From Bacillota bacterium (GTDB lineage Bacteria > Bacillota > Clostridia > Lachnospirales > Lachnospiraceae), in assembly GCA_023421505.1 (NCBI GenBank), contig JAEZTJ010000082.1:156353-220352 (forward strand): DNA of 64,000 nucleotides, written 5' to 3'. The translations under genes were made by a program, and so were the position numbers. Below the pieces are notes generated by a model. That model was not told where the DNA came from, ran no database searches, and saw only the letters and a program-made list of their open reading frames with translations. Of this stretch, positions 17,643 to 25,967 are shown one piece after another (positions within the stretch are counted from its first letter, which is position 1; each line of letters starts with the position of its first letter).

Positions 17643-19019
17643 TCATTCATTTAACATCAAAGCCTTTAAGCGTCCCAGGAACTCTGCCGGAACCTGGTTC
17701 TCCTTATTGTAATATTTGATGTATGTATTTTCTTCTGATTTAATCGTATGATATAAGTTCTTACTCTTATAGTATTCATAAAGCTTAGGTATTCTTAAAT
17801 TATTTGCTTCAAGCTTCTGTATCGTCATACAAACCGCCGTATTCGCTTCATCAACAGTTCCGACACATTCAAAGGGTTTTTCGGGAACCAAGCCAATCAG
17901 CTTCTCAAAGGTCACAATTAAGCTCTCATCATTTAACATATCACTTCCAAAGATTTGTTTTAGCTGCTTCGGTTCAACAAAAGGGGATAAAATGATATAT
18001 ACGAAGAGACACTTAGGACATAGGCCACACCATTTGCCGGATTTACTGCCGACATTGCAGCTTCTGAAAATATCATAATATTTATCCTGTTTTGCAAAAA
18101 AACGTGCAATTTGAAGCTCGGCAAAGGGTCTTAATAAGCTGAAATAGAATACCCCACTATGAATATAGCATTCTTCATACTTAATAAAATCACTTTCAAA
18201 TTGGTAACTTTTGGAATATTGATGATTTACCAGAGTTCCCTCCACCGTACTTTCATTTGCACTGGCTTCATTGGATAGAACTACATATTTCTTATCATAT
18301 AAATATGCCTGAAGGACCGAAGAAAAAGCTACAATTGCAGAAAATGGTGTATGACCGTTTAAATATCCTTCTTTATTCAGTGTCAAAAGCCTTGGATCAA
18401 GGCTCCTTTGTGCAATTAACACCTCTTCCTCTTTGTAACCGGCAATTGCCGCACTTCTTTCTGAGGCTTCCTTCTTATTAATCATATAGCATAAATTACT
18501 TTCTTTTCTGTCGCCTAAAAGCTCCAGGGTAACGATTGAGTCCTTGCCGCCTCCGATGGGGATCAGGCAGCCCTCCTTAACAAATTCTAATTTATTGAAT
18601 TTACTTTCGAAAGGATTACTAACAACCTCCAGCTGCATAAAAGCTTCCATATCAGTTTGAATTCCATTGGTATAAAAGAATTCACCAAGTCCAAGGAAAT
18701 ACTGCATTTTCCACCAGCTAATCTGTTCTTCCTTTAGATAACCGGCCTTAATTTTAACAAGCGGGGGGCAGGCACATTTCCAGTAGCTAATCAGCTCCAC
18801 CATGCCTAATTGGAATGCCAGATTATTAACAACATCCTCCTGCTCATAATTGATATCGAGATGCTTTTTTTGAAATTCCCAGCTTGGAGTAAATATGATA
18901 TCCTCCTCCATTCGGAAGACAAAACTAATCAACAGCTTATCCTTTAAATTCACAATTTCATATTTTTCGTATGTAAAAACAGGATGTTTTATTCTCAGTG
19001 CTTCGAATTTATTCTGCAT
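17643..19019 (-). CDS. murL: MurL-like UDP-MurNAc-L-Ala-L-Glu epimerase
   Basis: A 458-residue protein with an ATP-binding PP-loop-like motif GGGKDS (156-161) after CLIPI, then NGHTPFSAI (221-229), SNEASANES (249-257) and a Cys-rich GKWCGLCPKC (Cys 331, 334, 337). These match what I recall of MurL, which uses ATP to epimerise the terminal L-Glu of UDP-MurNAc-L-Ala-L-Glu to D-Glu. The adjacent, overlapping murD on the same strand reproduces the Xanthomonas MurL-MurD2 pairing. AGGAGG precedes the ATG with a five-base gap. Identification is from motifs and context only. Confidence 0.78.
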   Translation of the reverse strand: MQNKFEALRIKHPVFTYEKYEIVNLKDKLLISFVFRMEEDIIFTPSWEFQKKHLDINYEQEDVVNNLAFQLGMVELISYWKCACPPLVKIKAGYLKEEQISWWKMQYFLGLGEFFYTNGIQTDMEAFMQLEVVSNPFESKFNKLEFVKEGCLIPIGGGKDSIVTLELLGDRKESNLCYMINKKEASERSAAIAGYKEEEVLIAQRSLDPRLLTLNKEGYLNGHTPFSAIVAFSSVLQAYLYDKKYVVLSNEASANESTVEGTLVNHQYSKSYQFESDFIKYEECYIHSGVFYFSLLRPFAELQIARFFAKQDKYYDIFRSCNVGSKSGKWCGLCPKCLFVYIILSPFVEPKQLKQIFGSDMLNDESLIVTFEKLIGLVPEKPFECVGTVDEANTAVCMTIQKLEANNLRIPKLYEYYKSKNLYHTIKSEENTYIKYYNKENQVPAEFLGRLKALMLNE

Positions 19020-19313
19020 GAAAACCTCCTGCTATGGTAACTTCTTTAATCATATTTTTGTTCATTGATATCTTCTTCTCCCGATCATAAAAAATGCCAT
19101 TAAGAAACTTAAAACCTTCTTGGTATTTCAGCTATGCTTATTATATTCTTCATAATAAAAGAATTCAATGTTTATTTGATATTTATTGCTTCCAGTCCGT
19201 GCGTCTAATCCACAAAAAAATACCCGAAATTCTATATAAAGGACTCCGGGCGTGGTCGATAACTATTTTATTATAATCTATAGGAAAGTGATACGAAACA
19301 AAATTTGTTACGC

Positions 19314-19799
19314 TTAAGCCTTCATAGTGATCTCCCTGCATCTTTTGGATTTTAGAAAGTATAAGTACCATAAGGCACTAAACACCAAGGTAAAAGCAAT
19401 AGGCGCTATGAGTATCTCAACCGTCAGCTCTGTAACATTTTGGTAATGCAATAAGCCATTTCCTATCAAGCTTTTATCATTGACAGAGTAGCTAAAGATG
19501 ATCAGAACACTGCATATCATAAATGCAACTCTGGCTATTAAATATTTCTTAGCTAACGCGACCATATTCTTTTTTAATTTAAAGCAGGTTACTGTAGTAA
19601 ATAACATAAATAAAGCAAAAAGAATTCCTATAATCAGATATCCAATACGCAGGACAGGAATATCACTAAAATGGTTATATACCTGATAAGTAAAGGAGAC
19701 TGCCAGAAAAGTATCAATCGATAGGACCATAATTATAAAAAGTAGAATAATACCTCTTTTTTCTTCTTCATATTCAAAAGGCTTGCTAAATTCATCCAT
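19314..19799 (-). CDS. four-helix membrane protein, DUF2569-like
   Basis: A 161-residue protein with four clear membrane helices (about 17-39, 50-73, 88-105 and 127-148) and an acidic N-terminus. The spacing resembles DUF2569 proteins, though the family's Gly-Trp-Leu start is absent, so the assignment is weak. GGAGGGAAT precedes the ATG. It stands alone; the 294-bp gap to murL downstream holds nothing that I can identify. Function unknown. Confidence 0.6.
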   Translation of the reverse strand: MDEFSKPFEYEEEKRGIILLFIIMVLSIDTFLAVSFTYQVYNHFSDIPVLRIGYLIIGILFALFMLFTTVTCFKLKKNMVALAKKYLIARVAFMICSVLIIFSYSVNDKSLIGNGLLHYQNVTELTVEILIAPIAFTLVFSALWYLYFLKSKRCREITMKA

Positions 19800-19943
19800 A
19801 AGATTCCCTCCTTGAGCTATTCATGATATCTCACAGATATTTTATATGTAAATGTTGGTATTTTCAATATAATTTTAAACTATTTTTGATTCTGTCTCAG
19901 AATATGACACCCTAAACAAGTAAGAAACACATCAGCTGTAGGT

Positions 19944-19978
19944 ACTGTGCATACAATTAAAACAACTATATTTCGCAC
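19944..19978 (+). repeat. degenerate partial copy of the palindromic repeat
   Basis: ACTGTGCATACAATTAA, ACTATA and TTTCGCA follow the order of the right arm of the element at 15320-15487 with a few changes. It is a solo end with no visible partner. Confidence 0.5.
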
Positions 19979-20016
19979 AAGTTTTATTAAATTCAATAAA
20001 ATTCTGTAAAACAATA

Positions 20017-20047
20017 TTGACTCTCACGTTACGTTATATTGTATGAT
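20017..20047 (+). promoter_or_regulatory. MerR-type promoter with 19-bp spacer
   Basis: TTGACT (20017-20022) and TATGAT (20042-20047) are 19 bp apart, the over-long spacer typical of MerR-activated promoters. The spacer begins CTCACGTTACGT, recalling the operators of drug-sensing MerR/TipA proteins. It lies directly before a MerR gene, so autoregulation is likely. Confidence 0.65.
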
Positions 20048-20070
20048 AAAGAAGGTAAGGAGGGATATCA

Positions 20071-20916
20071 ATGAGAACTGTTAAAGAATTATCGCAATTA
20101 ACCGGTATCAGCAAACGTACACTTCACTATTATGATGAGATAGGTTTACTGAAACCTACTTTGACTACAGAAGCTGGTTATCGACTCTATAACGAGGAAG
20201 CCCTTTATCGGCTTCAACAAATCTTATTCTTTAGGGAGCTTGATTTTACCCTAAAGGATATCTTAACCATTCTCAAAAATCCGAACTACAATAAAGACAG
20301 CCTTTTGGATAAACAAAAAGAATTACTAATCTTAAAAAGAAACCGTTTAGATGGTTTAATTAACCTAATTGAACGAATAAAGAAAGGGGAAGATATTTTG
20401 AGCTTTCAGGAATTTAGTACAGAGGATATTGATGAAATCTTAAAATCAATGCAAAACAATATGACCGCCGAACAGCTCGGTAGTTTGACAGAACAATATG
20501 GAGGCATAAAGGAATGGGAGCAGGAATTTAGAGAAACCCTCAATCGCTCCGAGTCAAAAGAAAATCTATCAAAACTTACTAAGTGGTATGGCAGCAAGGC
20601 TGCCGCTAAAGAAGCCGTTAAGCATCCAATTACTGAGGATTCTTTACCAGATTATCAGGCAGCTGCATCCGATCTCTTTCAAAAGATAGCTGCCTGCAAA
20701 TCTGAAGGTATCTCTTCCGGTAGTCTTAATGGGCTTGTTAATGCGTACCGGAATATTTGTAAAGACTTATACCATATGGAAAGTCCAGATGCAATGCTTA
20801 AAGAGATGGCAAAATTATATCAGACTGACGATGCAATCATACAGGCAAATGATTCCTTATATGGAGAAGGCAGCTCTAAATTCTTCGGTGAAGCATTAAT
20901 ATATTATCTTGACTAA
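20071..20916 (+). CDS. MerR-family regulator with TipAS-like effector domain
   Basis: A 281-residue regulator. Residues 1-70 are the winged helix (TVKELSQLTGISKRTLHYYDEIGLL), 75-110 form the dimer coiled coil, and 115-281 match TipAS/antibiotic-recognition size and pattern (LTEQYGGIKEWEQEF and a late FFGEALIYYL). Such regulators bind hydrophobic or peptide antibiotics and open 19-bp-spacer promoters. AAGGAGGG precedes the ATG. It is convergent with the ABC-FtsX gene 9 bp away. Neighbouring export genes fit a drug-response role but the target is inferred. Confidence 0.88.
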   Translation: MRTVKELSQLTGISKRTLHYYDEIGLLKPTLTTEAGYRLYNEEALYRLQQILFFRELDFTLKDILTILKNPNYNKDSLLDKQKELLILKRNRLDGLINLIERIKKGEDILSFQEFSTEDIDEILKSMQNNMTAEQLGSLTEQYGGIKEWEQEFRETLNRSESKENLSKLTKWYGSKAAAKEAVKHPITEDSLPDYQAAASDLFQKIAACKSEGISSGSLNGLVNAYRNICKDLYHMESPDAMLKEMAKLYQTDDAIIQANDSLYGEGSSKFFGEALIYYLD

Positions 20917-20925
20917 TGCTTCGTA

Positions 20926-23358
20926 TCATACTCTCTTTGCAATCTGCGCAGGAGGCAGCTTAATTATATGATATACAGGTAAAATTCCAACTAATATATT
21001 CACTGTATAAATAAACAATAGGAGTAATCCGGCTGCATACCAGGGATAAACAATATCCGACTGCAAGGAAGGTGTGGCTGCAATCGCTTTCACGATGCTG
21101 CTGCTAATCAAAACAACCGGTAATACGGTGCAACTCGTAATTTCAATGATTTCTAAAACAAAGGCAGCTAAAATACTGCCTTTTGTTATTCCTAACAGGC
21201 GGTATACGGTAAGTTCTTGCACTCTCCTCATTGCATTCGATTTCATAGTAAAATAGAGCATCAGCATAGACAAAGTAAAAATCGCCGCCGTAACAATAAG
21301 ACGTGTATTAATGGTTACCGCCCGCGCTGCCTTATACTTAGCTAAGTACTCGCTATAATTATCTGTAGCGATTAGCTTTACAAAGGTTGTATCAAAGCCA
21401 GCCACATTTTCATTGAAATAATTCAGAAGCTTTTCCTTTTCATCGGAATAGATCAGAAATCTTCTGCTGCTTTTAATATACATGCTAAGAAAGCTGTTAT
21501 AATACTTATCCTCAATTACATAAGCTGCACCAAACTCCTCCGGAAAGGTTCCGGCAATCTTAAATTCTTCTCCACTCTTAACTAAGTAAGTATTCTTACC
21601 CTCTAAAACAGCTTTTTTATATACTGCATCAGAAACCAGTACTTCATCCTTAGCCAGCATAGTCTTATCGTACTGTTTTGGATATTCTTTTTGAAGCTGT
21701 GCTATGGATGCTACTTTCTCAGCCCAGGACGCAGTGCTAATTCCTGTATATTTATCAATATATACCGTCGGCTCGTTGGTGTCACAGATTCCGACAATGG
21801 TCAAATTCTGGGCTGTAATATCCGATTTAACAATAAGACCCAGGAAGCTTTGCATATCCGGCATCAGACTGGTAAAGACACTGTCTGAGTTTTCAAATAC
21901 ATCGATCAGCCATTTATCAATAATAATCTCAAATCTATTCTCCGGTAGTCGCCCGCAGATTAAGGTCTCTTTCTTAAAATGCTCCAACGTTACATACGAA
22001 AATTCTGAGATAGAATAATCGAGCTGCTTGGTCTGCCTAAACCCGGCATAAGTAAAGGAGAGCTTTGCATCAAGATCAATGTAAATATCCTTAGCCAAAG
22101 CATTCTTTAGGAAGCTCGAATAAATATCATTAAAGCTGTTATAGTATTGTTCGGTTTTAGCAGATGAATTTCTCTTGCCTACCACACTAACATAATGAGA
22201 ATCTTCCGCAACAATAGACTTTTTATCGATTGTTATCGCAGTCATATAATCTGTTGCTGCGATTACCATTAAGATGGAGGTAATAATAAAAGTAAGGATC
22301 AAAAAAATCTGCTTTCTTCCTATCCTTTTACGGTTCTCACTTGCTAGTTTTAACGTTTCTTTAAAAGAAAGCTTTGGATCTTTATTCTTGCAAATCGGTT
22401 TAAGGGTGTAGTCAAACTCCTCTATTTGACTTATTTCCAGTTCCGGTCTGGCCTCATCAATTAACTGCTGCTCATCCTGTGAGGTTAGATAGACCACTTC
22501 AGCTTCAGTCGTGCTTTGAATATAAAGCTTTCCGTTAAGGAATACCATATTCAGCTTTATCTCATTTTCTCCACCACTGTTATATAGATTGATGCTGACA
22601 TTATGGCTGCTGTAGGTTTCTTTTTCATATTCCTTTAAATACAAACTCGTATCATCATTATAACAATAAGCATGTTTCGCCTCAGTATATATATCCTTAA
22701 CAATCCTGCCGTTACTGATAGATAGGATCCTGTCTGCAAAGAACTCAGCAATTCTTCTTTCATGTGTAACTAATATTATCAGACATTCTTTCGATATTTT
22801 CTTGATTATACTCATAATTCGCAGGGTATTTGCTTCGTCTAAGTTACCGGTCGGCTCATCGGCAAATATCACTTCCGGTGATTTAACAAGAGCACGGGCA
22901 ATCGCAATTCTTTGCTTTTGTCCACCTGATAGCTGTGATATTAGACGCTTTTTATATTTCTTCATATCAACTGCCTGAAGTACATAATCTATCCTTGCAG
23001 CCTTTTCCTCTTCACTGATCTCATAACTATTGAGTGCCAGCCTGATATTATATTCTACTGTATTATCCTGAAGAAGAAACTGATCCTGGAATATATATCC
23101 GAATTTGGCGTTGCGAAGCTTCTCTATTTCTTTGCCGGAATATCTATCAAACTCCTGATGATCTATCGTGATATGACCACCTTGAAAGGTATCAAGGCCT
23201 CCGAGTGTATTTAGGAGGGTTGTTTTACCCGAACCACTCTCACCAAGGATACATACTAGGCCAGTCGTTTTAAACTCCAGCGTAGTATTATCAATTACAT
23301 GAAGTTCACCCGCTTTGCCTTTATTGTAGTATTTATTAAGCTTATTGATTTTTATCAT
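20926..23358 (-). CDS. ABC ATPase-FtsX permease fusion protein
   Basis: About 810 residues. The N-terminal ~225 are an ATPase with GESGSGKTT (Walker A), QLSGGQKQRIAIARAL (signature) and VIFADEPTGNLD (Walker B). A ~110-residue linker follows, then one membrane helix near 350, a ~290-residue external domain and three C-terminal helices, the FtsX/MacB layout. The ATG at 23358 follows GGAG and six bases, and an earlier ATG at 23370 overlaps the ribosome site. It follows the similar fusion at 23396-25741, and the two probably form one heterodimeric transporter. Substrate unknown, with peptides or lipids typical. Confidence 0.88.
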   Translation of the reverse strand: MIKINKLNKYYNKGKAGELHVIDNTTLEFKTTGLVCILGESGSGKTTLLNTLGGLDTFQGGHITIDHQEFDRYSGKEIEKLRNAKFGYIFQDQFLLQDNTVEYNIRLALNSYEISEEEKAARIDYVLQAVDMKKYKKRLISQLSGGQKQRIAIARALVKSPEVIFADEPTGNLDEANTLRIMSIIKKISKECLIILVTHERRIAEFFADRILSISNGRIVKDIYTEAKHAYCYNDDTSLYLKEYEKETYSSHNVSINLYNSGGENEIKLNMVFLNGKLYIQSTTEAEVVYLTSQDEQQLIDEARPELEISQIEEFDYTLKPICKNKDPKLSFKETLKLASENRKRIGRKQIFLILTFIITSILMVIAATDYMTAITIDKKSIVAEDSHYVSVVGKRNSSAKTEQYYNSFNDIYSSFLKNALAKDIYIDLDAKLSFTYAGFRQTKQLDYSISEFSYVTLEHFKKETLICGRLPENRFEIIIDKWLIDVFENSDSVFTSLMPDMQSFLGLIVKSDITAQNLTIVGICDTNEPTVYIDKYTGISTASWAEKVASIAQLQKEYPKQYDKTMLAKDEVLVSDAVYKKAVLEGKNTYLVKSGEEFKIAGTFPEEFGAAYVIEDKYYNSFLSMYIKSSRRFLIYSDEKEKLLNYFNENVAGFDTTFVKLIATDNYSEYLAKYKAARAVTINTRLIVTAAIFTLSMLMLYFTMKSNAMRRVQELTVYRLLGITKGSILAAFVLEIIEITSCTVLPVVLISSSIVKAIAATPSLQSDIVYPWYAAGLLLLFIYTVNILVGILPVYHIIKLPPAQIAKRV

Positions 23359-23395
23359 ATTAATCTCCATACTGCCATAACCTGCGAATTTGGGT
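23359..23395 (-). promoter_or_regulatory. structured leader element, copy 3 (3' half only)
   Basis: The spacer between the two ABC-FtsX genes reads CCCAAATTCGCAG, then GGCAG, TATGGAG and the start codon. The first 13 bases are identical to the GNAT leader at 11774-11855 and the order is the same. The 5' hairpin is absent because coding sequence lies there. Confidence 0.5.
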
Positions 23396-25741
23396 TTAAA
23401 TCCACTTCTGTTTGCGTTTTAAATATTGATTAAACATATATACTGTAGCCATAATGACGAAGCAATTATAGAAAAGAAATATGGAATAGGTAACAGGATT
23501 ATAGTACTTTATTCTATCTGCCAGATATCCGATATGAAATTGATTAAGTATAATGGTCATAATACAAACAAAGCCTACAGCCGCAGCCGTATACAATAGC
23601 ATCTCAAAATAATTCATTAGTTTCATTGTTCTATGGCTCATCCCTATAGAGCCGAGGATGAGATAATTATTATGCTTAATTCTTAAAAAGGAGCCTATAA
23701 TCAGCACTTCCAGCAAAAACAAGATAATTAATACAAGCGCTGATCTTTGAAGAGCATTATTTCGTTGCTCTACCTTCCAGGAGTTATATTTTATTGAGCT
23801 TATACGGTAGGAACTAATGGCATGATAGCCCATAGCTGCTAATTTTTTCAAAACATAGTCCGTATAGATATAATCCTTTATATATAAGGAAGCCTGATCA
23901 CTTTTGTATTGATAAAGCTCATGAAACCAGGCTTCGCTGATTTCAACGAATTTGACGGAATGCATATGATAGGCATTAAGTACTGTTGTATCAAATTGGA
24001 GGCTTTCCCTGCTGCTACCGTCTTCCTCACCGCCCCGGTAGATAGATACCTCTGAAGCTCCGGGTATATTATATTCGGAGGTTGTAATTAGATCTGTAGA
24101 TACCTTAAGCTCCCTATCCTTCATGCCCTCGCCGATTACAGGAATAAAAGGCAGCAAAAGATCATAATCCGCGCTTATTACATTTTTACTTAAATACATC
24201 ATATAGCTGTCCTCATACATAGACAGGGAGAGCATATTACATAGCTCCTCGGAAAAATAAACCTGTTCACTTTGTTTATTAAGTAAGCCTACCACCTTGA
24301 CTGTCGTCGAATAATAATTATCATATCCCCAGCTGTTGCGGCTGGTAAAATAACAGGTTATCTCCTCTCCCAGCCTGCTTTCTTTATCTGAATAAAGGAC
24401 TACTTCATTGATAGCCTTAGGAAGACCTCCGGCACGAAGCTTTTTATCTGTGAGGCAGGTAGAGGATTTCACAAACTTATCTGATAATAAGAAATCCGGT
24501 ACCTTTAAGCGGAATTTCCCGGTCGGATCATCGTTCGGTTTGTAGATATAATCATAATCCTTACCTAAGGTTATATAAAAATTAATATCATTTGCATAAT
24601 CGTACCTATCTGCCATTTCTACATGTTTAATCTTATTAAAGCACTTAATATCTTCCTCCGTTATTTCACTGTTATCGGGTTTTTTTACTACAATTCTCTT
24701 ATTATCACTGTTCAAGAAGGCTCTGTCATCATAATCCCTCGTAAAGGTGTCGTCTTTATTACTATAAATTTCCCCAAGAAACAAGTTGGACACCCCCGCA
24801 GTCAATATCAAAAATGATACAAATAACATAACACGTCTTGGTTGCGTAGAAATATTCATTCGAGTAAATCTGAGTGCAATCTGCCATCCGGATTTCCTCC
24901 TTTTCTTACTCTTGGCATTTCTAACGTCCCGTTCCCGTAGGTCCTTTGTGGGACTATTCGCACTGGCACCCATACCGATCGGGCCATTATCCTGAAGAAT
25001 AGCTGCTTTTGCTATCCTATCTTTCTTTGCTTCAAAAGGCTCCTCTGCTATCTTAGCTGCCGCCTCCTTCACCTGCGTATCTGCTACAAGCTCACCATCA
25101 TGAAGGCGGATTTTACGGGTTACATAGGGTGCGATCTCATCATAGTTATGTGTAACTATAATAATCAGCTTATCCTTAGAAAGCTCACGAAATAGCTCCA
25201 GGATCTGTTTTCCTGTTTCACTGTCCAGATTCCCCGTCGGTTCATCTGCGACGATAATATCTGTATTCTTAGCAAGGGCCCTCGCGATTGAGAGCCTTTG
25301 CTTCTGACCGCTTGAGAGCTTTGCAGCCCGCTCCTTCGTCTGTGCTTTAAGACCTACCTTATTCAGTAATTCCTTTGCCTTTTTTCTTGCTTCTTTACTG
25401 TCAAGGCCTTGAATAAGCAGGGAACTTTCTACATTGTAAAGAGCAGTAAAATTCTCAATCAGGTTATAATTTTGAAATACAAATCCAATTTTATTTTTGC
25501 GGTATTCCTCCCAGTCATCGTCATCAAAATGAGAAGTGGCTTCTTCCTCGATAAACAGCTCTCCGTCGTCATAAGTATCTAATCCACTTATGATACTTAA
25601 CAGAGTTGATTTACCGCTACCGCTTTCTCCCGTTATTGCTACAAATTCACCTATATGAAATTCCAGCTTAATTCTTTTAAGAGCGGGGATTACTGAATTT
25701 GCAGAATAATAGTATTTTGATACATTCTCAAGCTTAATCAT
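23396..25741 (-). CDS. ABC ATPase-FtsX permease fusion protein, partner subunit
   Basis: A 781-residue protein of the same plan as the next gene: ATPase (residues 1-225) with GESGSGKST, then LSSGQKQRLSIARAL, a signature with Ser instead of Gly, and IIVADEPTGNLD. A charged linker follows to about 285, then one helix near 305, a ~330-residue external domain and three C-terminal helices. GGAGG precedes the ATG by seven bases. The pair of fused half-transporters resembles MacB-like exporters in which each chain carries its own ATPase. The regulators nearest are the MerR gene (convergent) and the two-component system upstream. Confidence 0.88.
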   Translation of the reverse strand: MIKLENVSKYYYSANSVIPALKRIKLEFHIGEFVAITGESGSGKSTLLSIISGLDTYDDGELFIEEEATSHFDDDDWEEYRKNKIGFVFQNYNLIENFTALYNVESSLLIQGLDSKEARKKAKELLNKVGLKAQTKERAAKLSSGQKQRLSIARALAKNTDIIVADEPTGNLDSETGKQILELFRELSKDKLIIIVTHNYDEIAPYVTRKIRLHDGELVADTQVKEAAAKIAEEPFEAKKDRIAKAAILQDNGPIGMGASANSPTKDLRERDVRNAKSKKRRKSGWQIALRFTRMNISTQPRRVMLFVSFLILTAGVSNLFLGEIYSNKDDTFTRDYDDRAFLNSDNKRIVVKKPDNSEITEEDIKCFNKIKHVEMADRYDYANDINFYITLGKDYDYIYKPNDDPTGKFRLKVPDFLLSDKFVKSSTCLTDKKLRAGGLPKAINEVVLYSDKESRLGEEITCYFTSRNSWGYDNYYSTTVKVVGLLNKQSEQVYFSEELCNMLSLSMYEDSYMMYLSKNVISADYDLLLPFIPVIGEGMKDRELKVSTDLITTSEYNIPGASEVSIYRGGEEDGSSRESLQFDTTVLNAYHMHSVKFVEISEAWFHELYQYKSDQASLYIKDYIYTDYVLKKLAAMGYHAISSYRISSIKYNSWKVEQRNNALQRSALVLIILFLLEVLIIGSFLRIKHNNYLILGSIGMSHRTMKLMNYFEMLLYTAAAVGFVCIMTIILNQFHIGYLADRIKYYNPVTYSIFLFYNCFVIMATVYMFNQYLKRKQKWI

Positions 25742-25895
25742 TGTAGTCCTCCATATGACTGAGTGTTTTTATATCTTAAGAAATTACATATTATTGCATT
25801 TTATTACCAACTAATATAAACATTATCTCATATAAAGTCAAATATTTTAACCCGCTAAAATGCATATATATAGTGGATTAATTTTACATGAAAAA

Positions 25896-25945
25896 GCGTC
25901 AAAATAGTTTGTTTCTGCAGGCATGCAAAAAGTCTATTCTGACGC
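25896..25945. terminator. terminator after the FtsX permease gene
   Basis: GCGTCAAAATAG (25896-25907) pairs with CTATTCTGACGC (25934-25945). T runs on both sides allow use from either strand, and on the minus strand it ends the module 31135-25968. It lies upstream of the ABC-FtsX pair. Confidence 0.75.
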
Positions 25946-25967
25946 GATTTTTATTTATACAATGATT

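Noticed and set aside
21704..22018. 104-codon plus-strand open frame
   Set aside because: It is antisense to the external domain of the ABC-FtsX fusion gene and has no independent support.
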